64,000 bases of DNA from contig NVRK02000095.1 of the NCBI GenBank assembly GCA_002400845.2, positions 1-64,000 of the forward strand, given 5' to 3'. Of the stretch, positions 40,968 through 49,821 are shown piece by piece; the first letter of the stretch is position 1; each line of letters opens with the position of its first letter. The notes under the pieces were generated by a model, which was given only the letters and a program-made list of their open reading frames with translations, did no database searches and was not told the origin of the DNA. The translations under genes and the position numbers were made by a program. Source of the DNA: Hyphomicrobiales bacterium (GTDB lineage Bacteria; Pseudomonadota; Alphaproteobacteria; Rhizobiales; Rhizobiaceae).

Positions 40968-41538
40968 TAATCCTGTAGTAGGCTTAGATAATCTTGACGG
41001 TCTGCCTTCATTGGATGGTGGGGCTGATGATGGTTTGCCATCATTAGATGCTGGTTTGCCATCATTAAATACTGGTGCCAGTGTTGAATTAGATACGTTA
41101 CCTCCATTGGGAACGGGTGATGGTGCGGCTTCTTTGGGAGATGAATTGGCAAATCAAATGCCTGATCTTGAAACACCGACAAATGCAGGGTTTATGCCAG
41201 AAATAACTTCTGAGCCGAGTACCCCAGCACCAAGTGCTTCGATTAGTAAACAAGCTGGACCCAGTGGTAAAATAGTGAATATTAAAAATATCCAATCCAT
41301 TAAAGTTCGTGTTCAGGCCATTTTAGGTGGGGTGAATATGTCGGTTTCAGAATTGGCGGATCTAAAGCAAAATGATTTAATTCCTTTGGATGCATGTATC
41401 GGCGATGAAGTAGACCTTTGGGCCAATGGTGTCGTGATTGGTAAAGGTGAAATTGTTGTTATTGAAGCTGAAACGCCAAGATTTGGAATCACACTAACAA
41501 GACTTGTAAATTCTGACGTTGCTAACGCAGCTGAGTAG
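40960..41538 (+). CDS. fliN: flagellar motor switch protein FliN
   Basis: 192 residues. The C-terminal about 85 residues form the FliN/SpoA domain (IQSIKVRVQAILGGVNMSVSELADLKQNDLIPLDACIGDEVDLWANGVVIGKGEIVVIEAETPRFGITLTRL). The N-terminal half is a low-complexity linker with repeated GLPSLD-type units, as often seen in alphaproteobacterial FliN. It forms the lower C-ring and interacts with the export apparatus. It overlaps the preceding unknown gene by 8 bp. Confidence 0.92.
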   Translation: MANNPVVGLDNLDGLPSLDGGADDGLPSLDAGLPSLNTGASVELDTLPPLGTGDGAASLGDELANQMPDLETPTNAGFMPEITSEPSTPAPSASISKQAGPSGKIVNIKNIQSIKVRVQAILGGVNMSVSELADLKQNDLIPLDACIGDEVDLWANGVVIGKGEIVVIEAETPRFGITLTRLVNSDVANAAE

Positions 41539-41575
41539 TTCAACGGCTGTAGTTAGCCGAATTTAAGGTACGATA

Positions 41576-42583
41576 ATGTCGAGCAGTCCGCAGTCTATAA
41601 ATGCCATCACTGAACTATCTGGTCCGCAAAAGGCTGCAGCATTCTTGATGGTGCTAGGCAAGGATGCCGCCGTAAAAGTTGGTGAATATTTTACAAAAGA
41701 AGAATTACGGATAATTGTAGCAGCGGCAGAGGAATTGCCATCTGTGAACACAAATACAGTCGATACACTTGTGCAAGAATTTGACGAAAACTATTTATCA
41801 ATTGGTTTACTTGCCGAGCCAGATGAACTGTCCAGTGTATTTGGTACTTCTGATAATGGTATTGCAAAGGGGAAGAAAGCTGATTCTGAAAAGGCAGCGA
41901 GCGACCCTGCAACATTAATAAATAATCTTGATGACGATATGGTTTTGGAATTTTTTCAAAATGAGCCGCCTATGATTAGTGCCTTACTATTGGATGCTTT
42001 AGGACAAGAAAAAGCGGCAGCTATATTGAATAAACTTGATCCTGAACTGCGTAATCAGGTGTTTACAAGCTATATGAATCGTAAAGAATTAAGCCCAGCA
42101 ATGGAGAGCATGTTAGCCGCTGATCTGCTGGAACTTGTTCAAGCTGCGGAAGCTGATGATAGTGCGACTGAAGCTGTAGAAAAAGCAGCTTCGATGATTA
42201 ATTTCTTACCTGAAAATATTTCAGATGATCTTGTTGAATTTATAAAAGAGCAAGATCCAGGCCTTGCTAATTCTATTACGAAGGCGTTGTTCCGCTTCCC
42301 AATGATAGAATTCTTAGACAAGCCAACCAGAGCAAAAATTATGGATGGTGTGGATTCTAGTGATGTTGCTAAAGCGCTTATTGATGTTAGCGAAGGTCTT
42401 AAGGATGCAGTGCTTGATGTGATGAGCCAACGTAATCGTAGAATGATTGAATCTGAATTGGCCTTAGGCGCTAAAGAAGATGCAATTGATATCGCTAGAA
42501 AAGCTATTGCATCGCATGTGTTGAAGCTTGTTAAAGCAGGCAAAATAACTTTGCCAACTGAAGACGAAGAGTTAGCAGCGTAA
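41576..42583 (+). CDS. fliG: flagellar motor switch protein FliG
   Basis: 335 residues. The N-terminal domain begins SGPQKAAAFLMVLGKDAAVKVGEYFTKEELRIIVAAAEELP, the middle domain contains the EHPQ-like region in altered form (FFQNEPPMISALLLDALGQEKAAAILNKL), and the C-terminal torque helix includes NRRMIESELALG. It couples MotA to the C-ring and attaches to FliF (encoded at 54127). The stop-to-start gap to flhB is 16 bp. Confidence 0.93.
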   Translation: MSSSPQSINAITELSGPQKAAAFLMVLGKDAAVKVGEYFTKEELRIIVAAAEELPSVNTNTVDTLVQEFDENYLSIGLLAEPDELSSVFGTSDNGIAKGKKADSEKAASDPATLINNLDDDMVLEFFQNEPPMISALLLDALGQEKAAAILNKLDPELRNQVFTSYMNRKELSPAMESMLAADLLELVQAAEADDSATEAVEKAASMINFLPENISDDLVEFIKEQDPGLANSITKALFRFPMIEFLDKPTRAKIMDGVDSSDVAKALIDVSEGLKDAVLDVMSQRNRRMIESELALGAKEDAIDIARKAIASHVLKLVKAGKITLPTEDEELAA

Positions 42584-42599
42584 TACCTGGGGCTTAAAC

Positions 42600-43688
42600 A
42601 TGTCAGACGAAGATAAAGACAGTAAAACCGAAGACCCTTCGGATCAAAAGATTCAGCAAACCTTGGACAAGGGTAATGTTCCTTTTTCAAAGGAAATTAC
42701 AAATGTTGCTTCTTTGTTTGCAATTTTACTCGTCTCTTATTTCGCATTGCCTGCCTCGGCTGTTAATCTAACAACATTGTTAAATGCTCTTTTTGCCAAC
42801 ATAAATGATTGGCCTTTAGATTCAGCTGAAGAAGCTGAAAATTTATTCACGATTATCAGAGGGCGGTTGCTTTGGGTATTAGTGCCGCTTGTGTTTCCAT
42901 TGATGGCAATTGGTTTGGCGTCTGCTCTGTCGCAAAATCAGCCACGTTTAATCTTAAATCGAATTTCACCGAAATTTGAAAAAATATCTTTAATGAAAGG
43001 CATAAAGCGTTTGTTTGGTAAGCAAACTGTACGTGAATTTGCAAAATCGCTCACAAAAATGGGTGGTGCAGGTTTTATTGCATTTAGCGTTTTGTATTTT
43101 GAAAGAGATTATATTTTGTCGCTCATTATGGTCGATCAAAATCAAATTCCTGCTGTCATTCATTCGTTATTTTTAAAGTTAGTTTTTGGGTTGGCGGTGA
43201 CCATGATTACCCTAGGTATTGCCGATTATATTTGGATAAAAAAGGATTGGTTTGACGATCAAAAAATGACCAAGCAAGAAGTGAAGGATGAAATGAAGCA
43301 GTCTGAGGGTGATCCAGCTCTTAAACAAAAGGCGCGTTCGCTTGGTCAAAGCAGATCTAGAAGAAGAATGATAAAAGAAGTTGATAAAGCGACATTGATT
43401 ATTGCAAATCCGACGCATTTTGCCATTGCCATAAGATACAGGCAAGGAATTGATGATGTACCTATTGTATTAGCAAAAGGGCAGGATTTAATTGCGCTCA
43501 AAATACGTGGAATTGCGGAGGAAAATAACATTCCTGTATTTGAAGATAAGCCATTGGCTCGTGCACTCTATAAAGTTGCAATGGTAGAAAAAGAAATTCC
43601 TGCCGAGTTTTTTATACCAGTTGCCGCGTTAATTCGTGGGCTGATGAAGGTTGATAATAAAGTGGCTGGTAAAGTGGCTATACAGTGA
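42600..43688 (+). CDS. flhB: flagellar type III export switch protein FlhB
   Basis: 362 residues. The polar start (DEDKDSKTEDPSDQKIQQTLDKGNVPFSKEI) is typical, followed by four membrane helices. The autocleavage motif N270-P271-T-H is intact (IIANPTHFAIAIRYRQG). FlhB switches export from rod/hook to filament substrates together with FliK (encoded at 59079). Confidence 0.95.
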   Translation: MSDEDKDSKTEDPSDQKIQQTLDKGNVPFSKEITNVASLFAILLVSYFALPASAVNLTTLLNALFANINDWPLDSAEEAENLFTIIRGRLLWVLVPLVFPLMAIGLASALSQNQPRLILNRISPKFEKISLMKGIKRLFGKQTVREFAKSLTKMGGAGFIAFSVLYFERDYILSLIMVDQNQIPAVIHSLFLKLVFGLAVTMITLGIADYIWIKKDWFDDQKMTKQEVKDEMKQSEGDPALKQKARSLGQSRSRRRMIKEVDKATLIIANPTHFAIAIRYRQGIDDVPIVLAKGQDLIALKIRGIAEENNIPVFEDKPLARALYKVAMVEKEIPAEFFIPVAALIRGLMKVDNKVAGKVAIQ

Positions 43689-43698
43689 GTAGTGGGAC

Positions 43699-44124
43699 AT
43701 GATTAATAATTTTAGTAATTTTAGTAATTGTTTAGAGGGGCGCGAGGCAGCGATTCATCAAGCGGCGAAAAGGCTAGAGCCTGAACTTCGTATGATTGAT
43801 CCTTTGTGCTTTGCAATGCATTTGGCTTTTGGGCAACTGCCTGAGGTACACGACCAAATTGTTGGAATCTTAGATCGAAATTTTAAAGACTATTCAATGA
43901 GTTTTGCCTGTACAGGCGAAGTTGATAGCTCATGGTCTAAGGTTCCAGAAGTAGGGTTAGATTTTGAATTTAACTCAAATGGAGTTTTTGCATTTTTCAG
44001 GTTTATTTTATCTGGTGATACTTCAAAGGTGGAATTACATCACATTTCATTTGAAGCAAATGACAACAGCCCTGAGGAAAATTCTCAATTGTTGATTGAT
44101 AATTTATCCCAGGTAGCATGCTGA
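43699..44124 (+). CDS. hypothetical protein downstream of flhB
   Basis: 141 residues, soluble, acidic at the C-terminus, with no signal or membrane segment and no recognised domain. It starts 10 bp after flhB on the same strand, so it is probably the last gene of the motA-flhB operon. Position suggests a flagellar accessory function, for example a small chaperone, but there is no direct evidence. Confidence 0.65.
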   Translation: MINNFSNFSNCLEGREAAIHQAAKRLEPELRMIDPLCFAMHLAFGQLPEVHDQIVGILDRNFKDYSMSFACTGEVDSSWSKVPEVGLDFEFNSNGVFAFFRFILSGDTSKVELHHISFEANDNSPEENSQLLIDNLSQVAC

Positions 44125-44247
44125 TTATATTGCTTTAAGGGCAAGCATTAAGCCATAGATTTCATTCAGAATTATCTTCAAGTAAGCTTCACACAAGTTA
44201 GCTCGGCTATCAAAAAAGTGAGATATGTTTAATCGAGGAGTGGGTAG

Positions 44248-44625
44248 ATGGCAGAAGTATACCTTAGTGCGCTTTCAAAATCGCATGCTGATTGGTTGTC
44301 CGTCAGACAGACCCTCATTTCGAGCAATATCGCAAATGCTAATACACCCGGTTTTAAAGCTCAGGACGTTAAGGCATTTGACCAAAAAAATACAAAATTT
44401 ACCGATTTATTGGTTACCAATGCCAATCACCTGCAAGGTGGTCTTGGCGGTGTTGATGGGGTTGCTAGTGGCGCCGATAGCGCATGGGAAACTGTGCACT
44501 CTGGCGGCAATGTTAACTTGGCTCGTGAAGCGATTAAATCTGGAGATGTTGCAACAGCGTTTGAATTGAATACTTCGGTTGTTCGTTCATTCCACCGCAT
44601 GGTCTCTTCGGTTTACGGAGGATAA
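44248..44625 (+). CDS. flgB: flagellar basal-body rod protein FlgB
   Basis: 125 residues. The N-terminal rod motif DWLSVRQTLISSNIANANTPGFKAQDV and the C-terminal helix (AREAIKSGDVATAFELNTSVVRSFHRMV) fit FlgB, a proximal rod protein. GGAGTGGGT precedes the ATG. It heads the flgBC-fliE-flgGA I-motE-flgH-fliLP transcription unit. Confidence 0.92.
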   Translation: MAEVYLSALSKSHADWLSVRQTLISSNIANANTPGFKAQDVKAFDQKNTKFTDLLVTNANHLQGGLGGVDGVASGADSAWETVHSGGNVNLAREAIKSGDVATAFELNTSVVRSFHRMVSSVYGG

Positions 44626-44626
44626 T

Positions 44627-45043
44627 ATGGCTGATCCATTAAAAGCAGCGCTGGCAATTTCTGGTTCTGGTATCGAGGCTCAAACGCATCGTATGCGTAT
44701 TGTGTCTGAAAATATAGCAAATGCAAATTCTACGGGAAATACTCCTGGCTCTGATCCATACAGTCGCAAAACAATTACCTTTGCTTCAGTGATGGATCGA
44801 GCTAGCGGCGTAGCTAAAGTGCAAGTATCTCATTTTGGTGTCGATAGGACTGGTTACATAAACCAGTATGACCCAAGTCACATAGCGGCAGATGAAAAAG
44901 GCATGGTTAAAATGCCTAACGTCGATATGTTTATGGAAATTGCAGATATGCGCGAAACCGTTCGTACTTATGAGGCCAACATGCAGGCGACTAAACAAGC
45001 GCGTGAAATGATTTCAATGTCTATCGATTTGATGAGGAATTAA
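44627..45043 (+). CDS. flgC: flagellar basal-body rod protein FlgC
   Basis: 138 residues. IEAQTHRMRIVSENIANANSTGNTPGSDPYSRKTITF at the start and VDMFMEIADMRETVRTYEANMQATKQAREM at the end are the FlgC signatures. ATG 44627 is one base after the flgB stop, with GGAGG inside the end of flgB. It is a proximal rod component exported through the flagellar channel. Confidence 0.94.
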   Translation: MADPLKAALAISGSGIEAQTHRMRIVSENIANANSTGNTPGSDPYSRKTITFASVMDRASGVAKVQVSHFGVDRTGYINQYDPSHIAADEKGMVKMPNVDMFMEIADMRETVRTYEANMQATKQAREMISMSIDLMRN

Positions 45044-45045
45044 AG

Positions 45046-45384
45046 ATGTCGGCTGTTATGGGGGTATCGTCTATCAATAGCGCAATTTCTGCTGCTCGTA
45101 GTATGGGTGTGGAGGATGCAGTTGGTTTATCTAATGATGCGAAAAGCAATGTTGGTGAAACTGCAAGTGTCTCATTTAAAGACGTATTGTTTGATGCTGG
45201 TAAAGACATGGTGGGTTCAGTTCAAAAGGCTGAAGCCATGTCGATAAAAGGCATAAAAGGCGAAGCCAGTGCTTATGATGTTGCTTCTGCTGTTGTGGAA
45301 GCTGAGCAAAGTTTAAAAATGGCTGTTGCTGTTAGAGATAAAATAGTCTCGGCATATCTTGAAATCAGCCGCATGCAAATCTAG
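45046..45384 (+). CDS. fliE: flagellar hook-basal body complex protein FliE
   Basis: 112 residues. The C-terminal half (AMSIKGIKGEASAYDVASAVVEAEQSLKMAVAVRDKIVSAYLEISRMQI) is the conserved FliE region that joins the MS ring to the rod. It starts 2 bp after the flgC stop. Confidence 0.92.
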   Translation: MSAVMGVSSINSAISAARSMGVEDAVGLSNDAKSNVGETASVSFKDVLFDAGKDMVGSVQKAEAMSIKGIKGEASAYDVASAVVEAEQSLKMAVAVRDKIVSAYLEISRMQI

Positions 45385-45412
45385 CGCAAATTTATCTTAG
45401 GAAAGTGTTTCA

Positions 45413-46207
45413 ATGAGTTTAAAAGCATTATCAATTGCCGCAACTGGTATGCACGCGCAGCAAATAAATTTAGAAGTTATCGCCAATAATATTGCCAACA
45501 TTAACACAACTGGCTTTAAGCGTGGGCGTGCTGAATTTTCTGACTTAATGTATGAGACTGTTCGCAACCAAGGTGTTTCAAATGTGGCTGGTCTTGAAAT
45601 TGTTCCAGAAGGCGCGAAACAAGGCTTGGGTGTTAAGCTTGCTGGTATACGCGACGTGCATACACAAGGTGTTTTAACACAGACAGGCAATCCATTAGAC
45701 GTAGCTATTAATGGCGATGGATGGTTTCAAGTTATTGGGCCGGAAGGCGATACACAATACACAAGGGCTGGTGCATTTAACTTAAATCAAAATGGGCAAT
45801 TGGTAAATTTACATGGCAATATTATTCAGCCAGAAATTACTATTCCATCAACGGCACGAAATATTTCGATTACGGATTCAGGATTGGTAACTGCCAATTT
45901 AGATGGTGATTTAGTGCCGACTGAAATGGGGCAACTTACTATTTCGAAATTTGCCAATGAAGCAGGTCTTGAGCCATTGGGTAACAATTTGTTTGGCGAA
46001 ACAACCGCATCGGGTAGTGCGGTTCAAGGAACGCCAGCATCAACTGGTTACGGTGCTATTTCTCAAGGCTATTTAGAATCTTCAAACGTGGATGCGATAA
46101 AAGAGATAGCAGGCATGATTGCCGCTCAGCGTGCCTATGAAATGAATTCAAAAGTTATTCAAGCAGCGGATGATATGTCTAGCGTAGTAACGCAGGGTAT
46201 TCGATAA
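45413..46207 (+). CDS. flgG: flagellar distal rod protein FlgG
   Basis: 264 residues. The start (SIAATGMHAQQINLEVIANNIANINTTGFKRGRAEFSDLMYETVRNQG) and the end (LESSNVDAIKEIAGMIAAQRAYEMNSKVIQAADDMSSV) are diagnostic. About 260 residues is the standard FlgG length. It forms the distal rod. Its stop overlaps the flgA start. Confidence 0.95.
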   Translation: MSLKALSIAATGMHAQQINLEVIANNIANINTTGFKRGRAEFSDLMYETVRNQGVSNVAGLEIVPEGAKQGLGVKLAGIRDVHTQGVLTQTGNPLDVAINGDGWFQVIGPEGDTQYTRAGAFNLNQNGQLVNLHGNIIQPEITIPSTARNISITDSGLVTANLDGDLVPTEMGQLTISKFANEAGLEPLGNNLFGETTASGSAVQGTPASTGYGAISQGYLESSNVDAIKEIAGMIAAQRAYEMNSKVIQAADDMSSVVTQGIR

Positions 46208-46695
46208 TGATTTTCTTAAGAGTAATGGAATTTAGTAAAGTGATGCTTGCTTGTGCAATATTGTTCTTTTCAGCTTTGACCTCCAATGTATTGGCTGGTG
46301 AGAACACAGAAATCCCTGTTCCAAAATCTATGATTTATGCTGGCAAACCCATAACTGCTTCGCAGTTAAGAGGGCGAATTGTTCCTAATAAATATTTAAA
46401 TAGCGTAAGTGTCTTTGTGAGTTCAAAAGATATCATCGGAAAAGTTGCAAGATTTAATTTGGTACCAGCACGGCCAATTCGCACGAACCAATTAGAAGAG
46501 CCCGATGTGATCTCGGTTAATAGACCCGTGATAATGAAATATACGACTGGATCGTTGGTGATTACAGCCGAAGTTATCCCACTTAATTCTGCCAAAACTG
46601 GCGAATCTGTTCGTGTGAGAAATATGCAGAATAATTCGATAATTTATGGCGTTGCAATGAATGACGGAACGATTGCGGCAAGGTTAACACGATGA
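46207..46695 (+). CDS. flgA: flagellar P-ring assembly chaperone FlgA
   Basis: 162 residues with a signal peptide (VMLACAILFFSALTSNVLA|GE). The mature part is a single SAF-like domain: MIYAGKPITASQLRGRIVP and NLVPARPIRTNQLEEPDVISVNRPVIMKYTTGSLVITAEVIPLNSAKTGESVRVRNMQNNSIIYGVAMNDGTI. It assists FlgI assembly in the periplasm. It overlaps flgG by one base and flgI by four. Confidence 0.9.
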   Translation: MIFLRVMEFSKVMLACAILFFSALTSNVLAGENTEIPVPKSMIYAGKPITASQLRGRIVPNKYLNSVSVFVSSKDIIGKVARFNLVPARPIRTNQLEEPDVISVNRPVIMKYTTGSLVITAEVIPLNSAKTGESVRVRNMQNNSIIYGVAMNDGTIAARLTR

Positions 46696-47822
46696 AATTA
46701 AATCGAACTTTTCTTAACATAATTAGGTTTTTACTTACCGTGGCATTGTTAATGAATGGCGCGGTTTCTTCTGCTTTTGCAGAGGTAAGAATTAAAGATG
46801 TGGTTTCATTGCAATCGGCGCGTGAAAACCAAATTATGGGTTACGGACTTGTTGCAGGCCTAAATGGTACGGGTGATAGTTTACGAAATTCACCTTTTAC
46901 CGAAGCTTCTATGAAATCTATGCTCGACCAATTGGGTATTGGACGAACGAATGACCAATTCCGCACGAAGAATATGGCAGCGGTGCTTGTAACGGCAAAA
47001 CTACCTCCCTTTGCTAATAAAGGTACCAAAATTGATGTAAACATTGCATCTATTGGTGACGCAAGCTCGCTGTCTGGCGGTACTTTGATTTTCACGCCGC
47101 TTTATGGTGGTGATGGAGAGATTTATGCCTCTGCGCAAGGTGGCCTTATTGTTAGTGGTTTTTCTGCACAAGGCGATGCTGCTTCTATTACACAAAGTAC
47201 GCCAACATCTGCTCGCATACCAAATGGTGGTATTGTAGAAGTTTCTGCACCAGGTGATTTAAACAGTGAAGACGTCTTAGTTTTACAATTACTAAACCCT
47301 GATTTTGATACTGCTATATCGATCACTGACAGAATTAACAAATACACAAAATCAAAATTTAAAACAGAACTGGCCTCTGAGCTAAGCCATCAAGCAATTG
47401 GCGTGAAGGTTCCAGATTCGGTTTCGCCAACTAGATTTTTTGCCAGCATTGGAAGATTATCCATCACGCCGGATACGCCAGCTAGAATTGTGGTTGATGA
47501 ACGTACAGGTACTGTGGTTATTGGATCAAAGGTTCAAGTTTCAACGGTAGCAATTACCCATGGCGGACTTACCGTTAGTGTAACAGAAACGCCGGAAGCC
47601 TCACAGCCACAACCATTTTCTGATGGTCAAACAGTGGTTTTGCCAAATACTCAAATCGATGTTTTTCAACAAGAGGGTAACGTGGGTATCGTTAAAGGTC
47701 CAAGCTTAGAGCAGTTGGTAAACGGTTTAAACATGATGGGTGCAAAACCATCCGGCATCATTGCAATATTGCAAGCGATGAAAACGAGTGGCGCCTTGCA
47801 GGCTGAATTGATTGTCCAATGA
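46692..47822 (+). CDS. flgI: flagellar P-ring protein FlgI
   Basis: 376 residues with a signal peptide (LTVALLMNGAVSSAFA|EV). Family landmarks are VRIKDVVSLQSARENQIMGYGLVAGLNGTGDSL at the mature N-terminus and VTETPEASQPQPFSDGQTVVLPNTQIDV late. It forms the periplasmic ring around the rod. Both ends overlap neighbours by 4 bp. Confidence 0.95.
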   Translation: MKLNRTFLNIIRFLLTVALLMNGAVSSAFAEVRIKDVVSLQSARENQIMGYGLVAGLNGTGDSLRNSPFTEASMKSMLDQLGIGRTNDQFRTKNMAAVLVTAKLPPFANKGTKIDVNIASIGDASSLSGGTLIFTPLYGGDGEIYASAQGGLIVSGFSAQGDAASITQSTPTSARIPNGGIVEVSAPGDLNSEDVLVLQLLNPDFDTAISITDRINKYTKSKFKTELASELSHQAIGVKVPDSVSPTRFFASIGRLSITPDTPARIVVDERTGTVVIGSKVQVSTVAITHGGLTVSVTETPEASQPQPFSDGQTVVLPNTQIDVFQQEGNVGIVKGPSLEQLVNGLNMMGAKPSGIIAILQAMKTSGALQAELIVQ

Positions 47823-48517
47823 CCAATAAAATGACGAATAAAATGATGAACAGTATTTGCAAAATATCAATAATAGCATTTTCAGTCAGTGTATTTGCTA
47901 ACGCGCCTTCATTTGCTTTTAAAAAAGAAGTGAAACCTGAGCTTGTTTTTCGTTTAGATAATGTAGCGCCTGTGGATGCTTTTTCTGACGTTGGTTTTCC
48001 AAATGTTGATTTAACCGTAACAGGATCTGTAGAAAAAAAGCCTGACGCTGGTAAAAAACCAAAAAAAGACGAGACTGGGCCAGGACCTGCCGCACTTAAA
48101 AGTTCTGTTGCTAGCAAACATGAATTATCTAATTATTGTTATAATATTTCAGATTCTGCAGTTGAAGCACGTAGCGCAATTTTAAAAGAGCAACTGCTTA
48201 CGATTGAAACGCAGGTGGACAAAAAGCTTGAACAGTTAGAACAAAAAACCAATGAATTAAAATCATGGATGGTTAAGCGTGAGAGCTTTGTGAACAAAGT
48301 AAACGAATCTGTTGTTAAAATTTTTCAGGTGATGCGGCCAGATGCTGCCGCTTCTCAATTTGCCGAACTTGGTCCTGTTGTAGCGGCTTCAATAATTTCT
48401 CAATTGCCGCCTAAATCCTCAAGTGCAATTTTGACCGAAATGAGCCCAGTAGATGCTGCTGAAGTTGCATTGGTGTTAACTGCTGCATTGGAGGGAGGGA
48501 AGAAGAGTGAACAGTAA
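47819..48517 (+). CDS. motE: MotE, chaperone of MotC
   Basis: 232 residues with an N-terminal signal or anchor (ICKISIIAFSVSVFANAPSFAF), a coiled-coil centre (about 115-160, EQLLTIETQVDKKLEQLEQKTNELKSW) and a C-terminal MgtE-N-like helical segment (VFQVMRPDAAASQFAELGPVVAASIISQLPPKSSSAILTEMSPVDAAEVALVL pattern). The position between flgI and flgH is that of motE in Sinorhizobium, where it stabilises periplasmic MotC. The first residue overlaps flgI by 4 bp, and the end overlaps flgH by 11 bp. Confidence 0.82.
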   Translation: MTNKMTNKMMNSICKISIIAFSVSVFANAPSFAFKKEVKPELVFRLDNVAPVDAFSDVGFPNVDLTVTGSVEKKPDAGKKPKKDETGPGPAALKSSVASKHELSNYCYNISDSAVEARSAILKEQLLTIETQVDKKLEQLEQKTNELKSWMVKRESFVNKVNESVVKIFQVMRPDAAASQFAELGPVVAASIISQLPPKSSSAILTEMSPVDAAEVALVLTAALEGGKKSEQ

Positions 48518-49262
48518 AAAAATCTTCAATCTGTCATTCTTGTTTTTGCTTTCACTAATAGTAAGTGGTTGCGGACATACATTCACTGATTATGGCAAGC
48601 CACCTACCATGACAGAACCTCAAACAGAGGTGTTAATGGAAGACATTTTAATTGTTCCTGAACCACAAGTAATCCATAATGCAATGCGGGTGGAAATGAG
48701 TGATAATTCTATTTGGAATAAAAAAGAAGGCATCTATTTTAAAGATACAAGAGCTTATGAAGTTGGTGATATTCTTACTGTTAAAATATTGATAAACGAT
48801 AGTGCACGTATTAAAAGTGCATCCCAAAGAGATTCAACAATTGATGGCTCTGCTGCTGGTACGCTTGGTGGCAGTATTGGAACATATGCCTTGCCAGTGG
48901 TTGATGGAACGGGAACAGCAACCACATCGTTAAAGACTGCTCGCGGTGGAACCGTAAACCGGTCTGAAAAAATTCAATTGCAAATAGCTGCGGCAGTTGT
49001 TGCTGCTTCGCAAAACGGCAATTTGAAAATATATGGAACGCAAGAAGTTCGAGTGAATTCTGAATTACGATTGATGAAAGTTGAAGGTATCGTTCGCTCG
49101 AAAGACATTGCTCCTGACAATTCAATTCCATACGAAAAAATTGCAGAAGCTCGTATTTCTTATGGTGGACATAACACTGGTACAGTTAGACGAAAAACTT
49201 TTGTACCTAAAATTGCCCGCAATCTTTATTCTTCTATGAAGGATAAAATAAATGGCAGATAA
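48507..49262 (+). CDS. flgH: flagellar L-ring protein FlgH
   Basis: 251 residues. The lipoprotein signal ends at the lipobox I-V-S-G-C22. SIWNKKEGIYFKDTRAYEVGDILTVKILINDSARIKSAS and NGNLKIYGTQEVRVNSELRLMKVEGIVRSKDIAPDNSIPYEKIAEARISYGG are canonical. It forms the outer-membrane ring. The start is GTG with GGGAGGG upstream. Confidence 0.94.
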   Translation: MNSKKIFNLSFLFLLSLIVSGCGHTFTDYGKPPTMTEPQTEVLMEDILIVPEPQVIHNAMRVEMSDNSIWNKKEGIYFKDTRAYEVGDILTVKILINDSARIKSASQRDSTIDGSAAGTLGGSIGTYALPVVDGTGTATTSLKTARGGTVNRSEKIQLQIAAAVVAASQNGNLKIYGTQEVRVNSELRLMKVEGIVRSKDIAPDNSIPYEKIAEARISYGGHNTGTVRRKTFVPKIARNLYSSMKDKINGR

Positions 49263-49821
49263 AAAAGCTGGCAGCAAAGAAAATGTAGATGGTGAAGAAG
49301 CTAAGAAAAAATCTGGGTTGGTTCCATCGATAATTGCAGTTGTAATTTTATCTGCTATTGCCGTGGGTGCTGGTTGGTTTGTGGCTAGTCAAAGTGGGCC
49401 GAGTAAAATGGCAAGTGTTGAAGACAACGCCGGTAAGAAAATCAGCAAAAAGTCTAAAAAAGATAAAGATAAAAGAAAAACTGATAATAGTCACGCAGAA
49501 GGTGAATCTGCTAGTTTGTACTCAGATGAAAATGTTTTTACCAAATTTGAGCCATTTATTGTGAATTTACCGCGTAGTGGCAATTCATTGATACGGTTAG
49601 AGCTTGGAATGTTGGCTGAAAGTGGGTATTCAATAACGCGTGCTTCGACTCAAGCAGAAATAATCAATGGCATTTCGACTTATTTGAAAACTGTTGAATT
49701 AGATCTGTATTCTGGCCCTAGTGGCTATTTACATTTGAGGGAAGATTTACTCGAGCGTGCTCAGCTGATTAGTAACGGCAAAGTGCAAAAAGTGTTTATT
49801 TTATCAATGGCGGTTGAATGA
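49252..49821 (+). CDS. fliL: flagellar basal body-associated protein FliL
   Basis: 189 residues. One membrane helix (PSIIAVVILSAIAVGAGWFVA, about 24-45), a lysine-rich linker, then the periplasmic domain (ENVFTKFEPFIVNLPRSGNSLIRLELGMLAESG...LREDLLERAQLISNGKVQKVFILSMAVE). It surrounds the stator and supports torque. It overlaps flgH by 11 bp and fliP by 4 bp. Confidence 0.92.
   Translation: MADKKAGSKENVDGEEAKKKSGLVPSIIAVVILSAIAVGAGWFVASQSGPSKMASVEDNAGKKISKKSKKDKDKRKTDNSHAEGESASLYSDENVFTKFEPFIVNLPRSGNSLIRLELGMLAESGYSITRASTQAEIINGISTYLKTVELDLYSGPSGYLHLREDLLERAQLISNGKVQKVFILSMAVE

Noticed and set aside
42139-42690. Long minus-strand reading frame opposite fliG and the start of flhB
   Set aside because: It spans two real genes in antisense and is Ser/Ala/Leu-rich, as expected from reverse reading of their codons.
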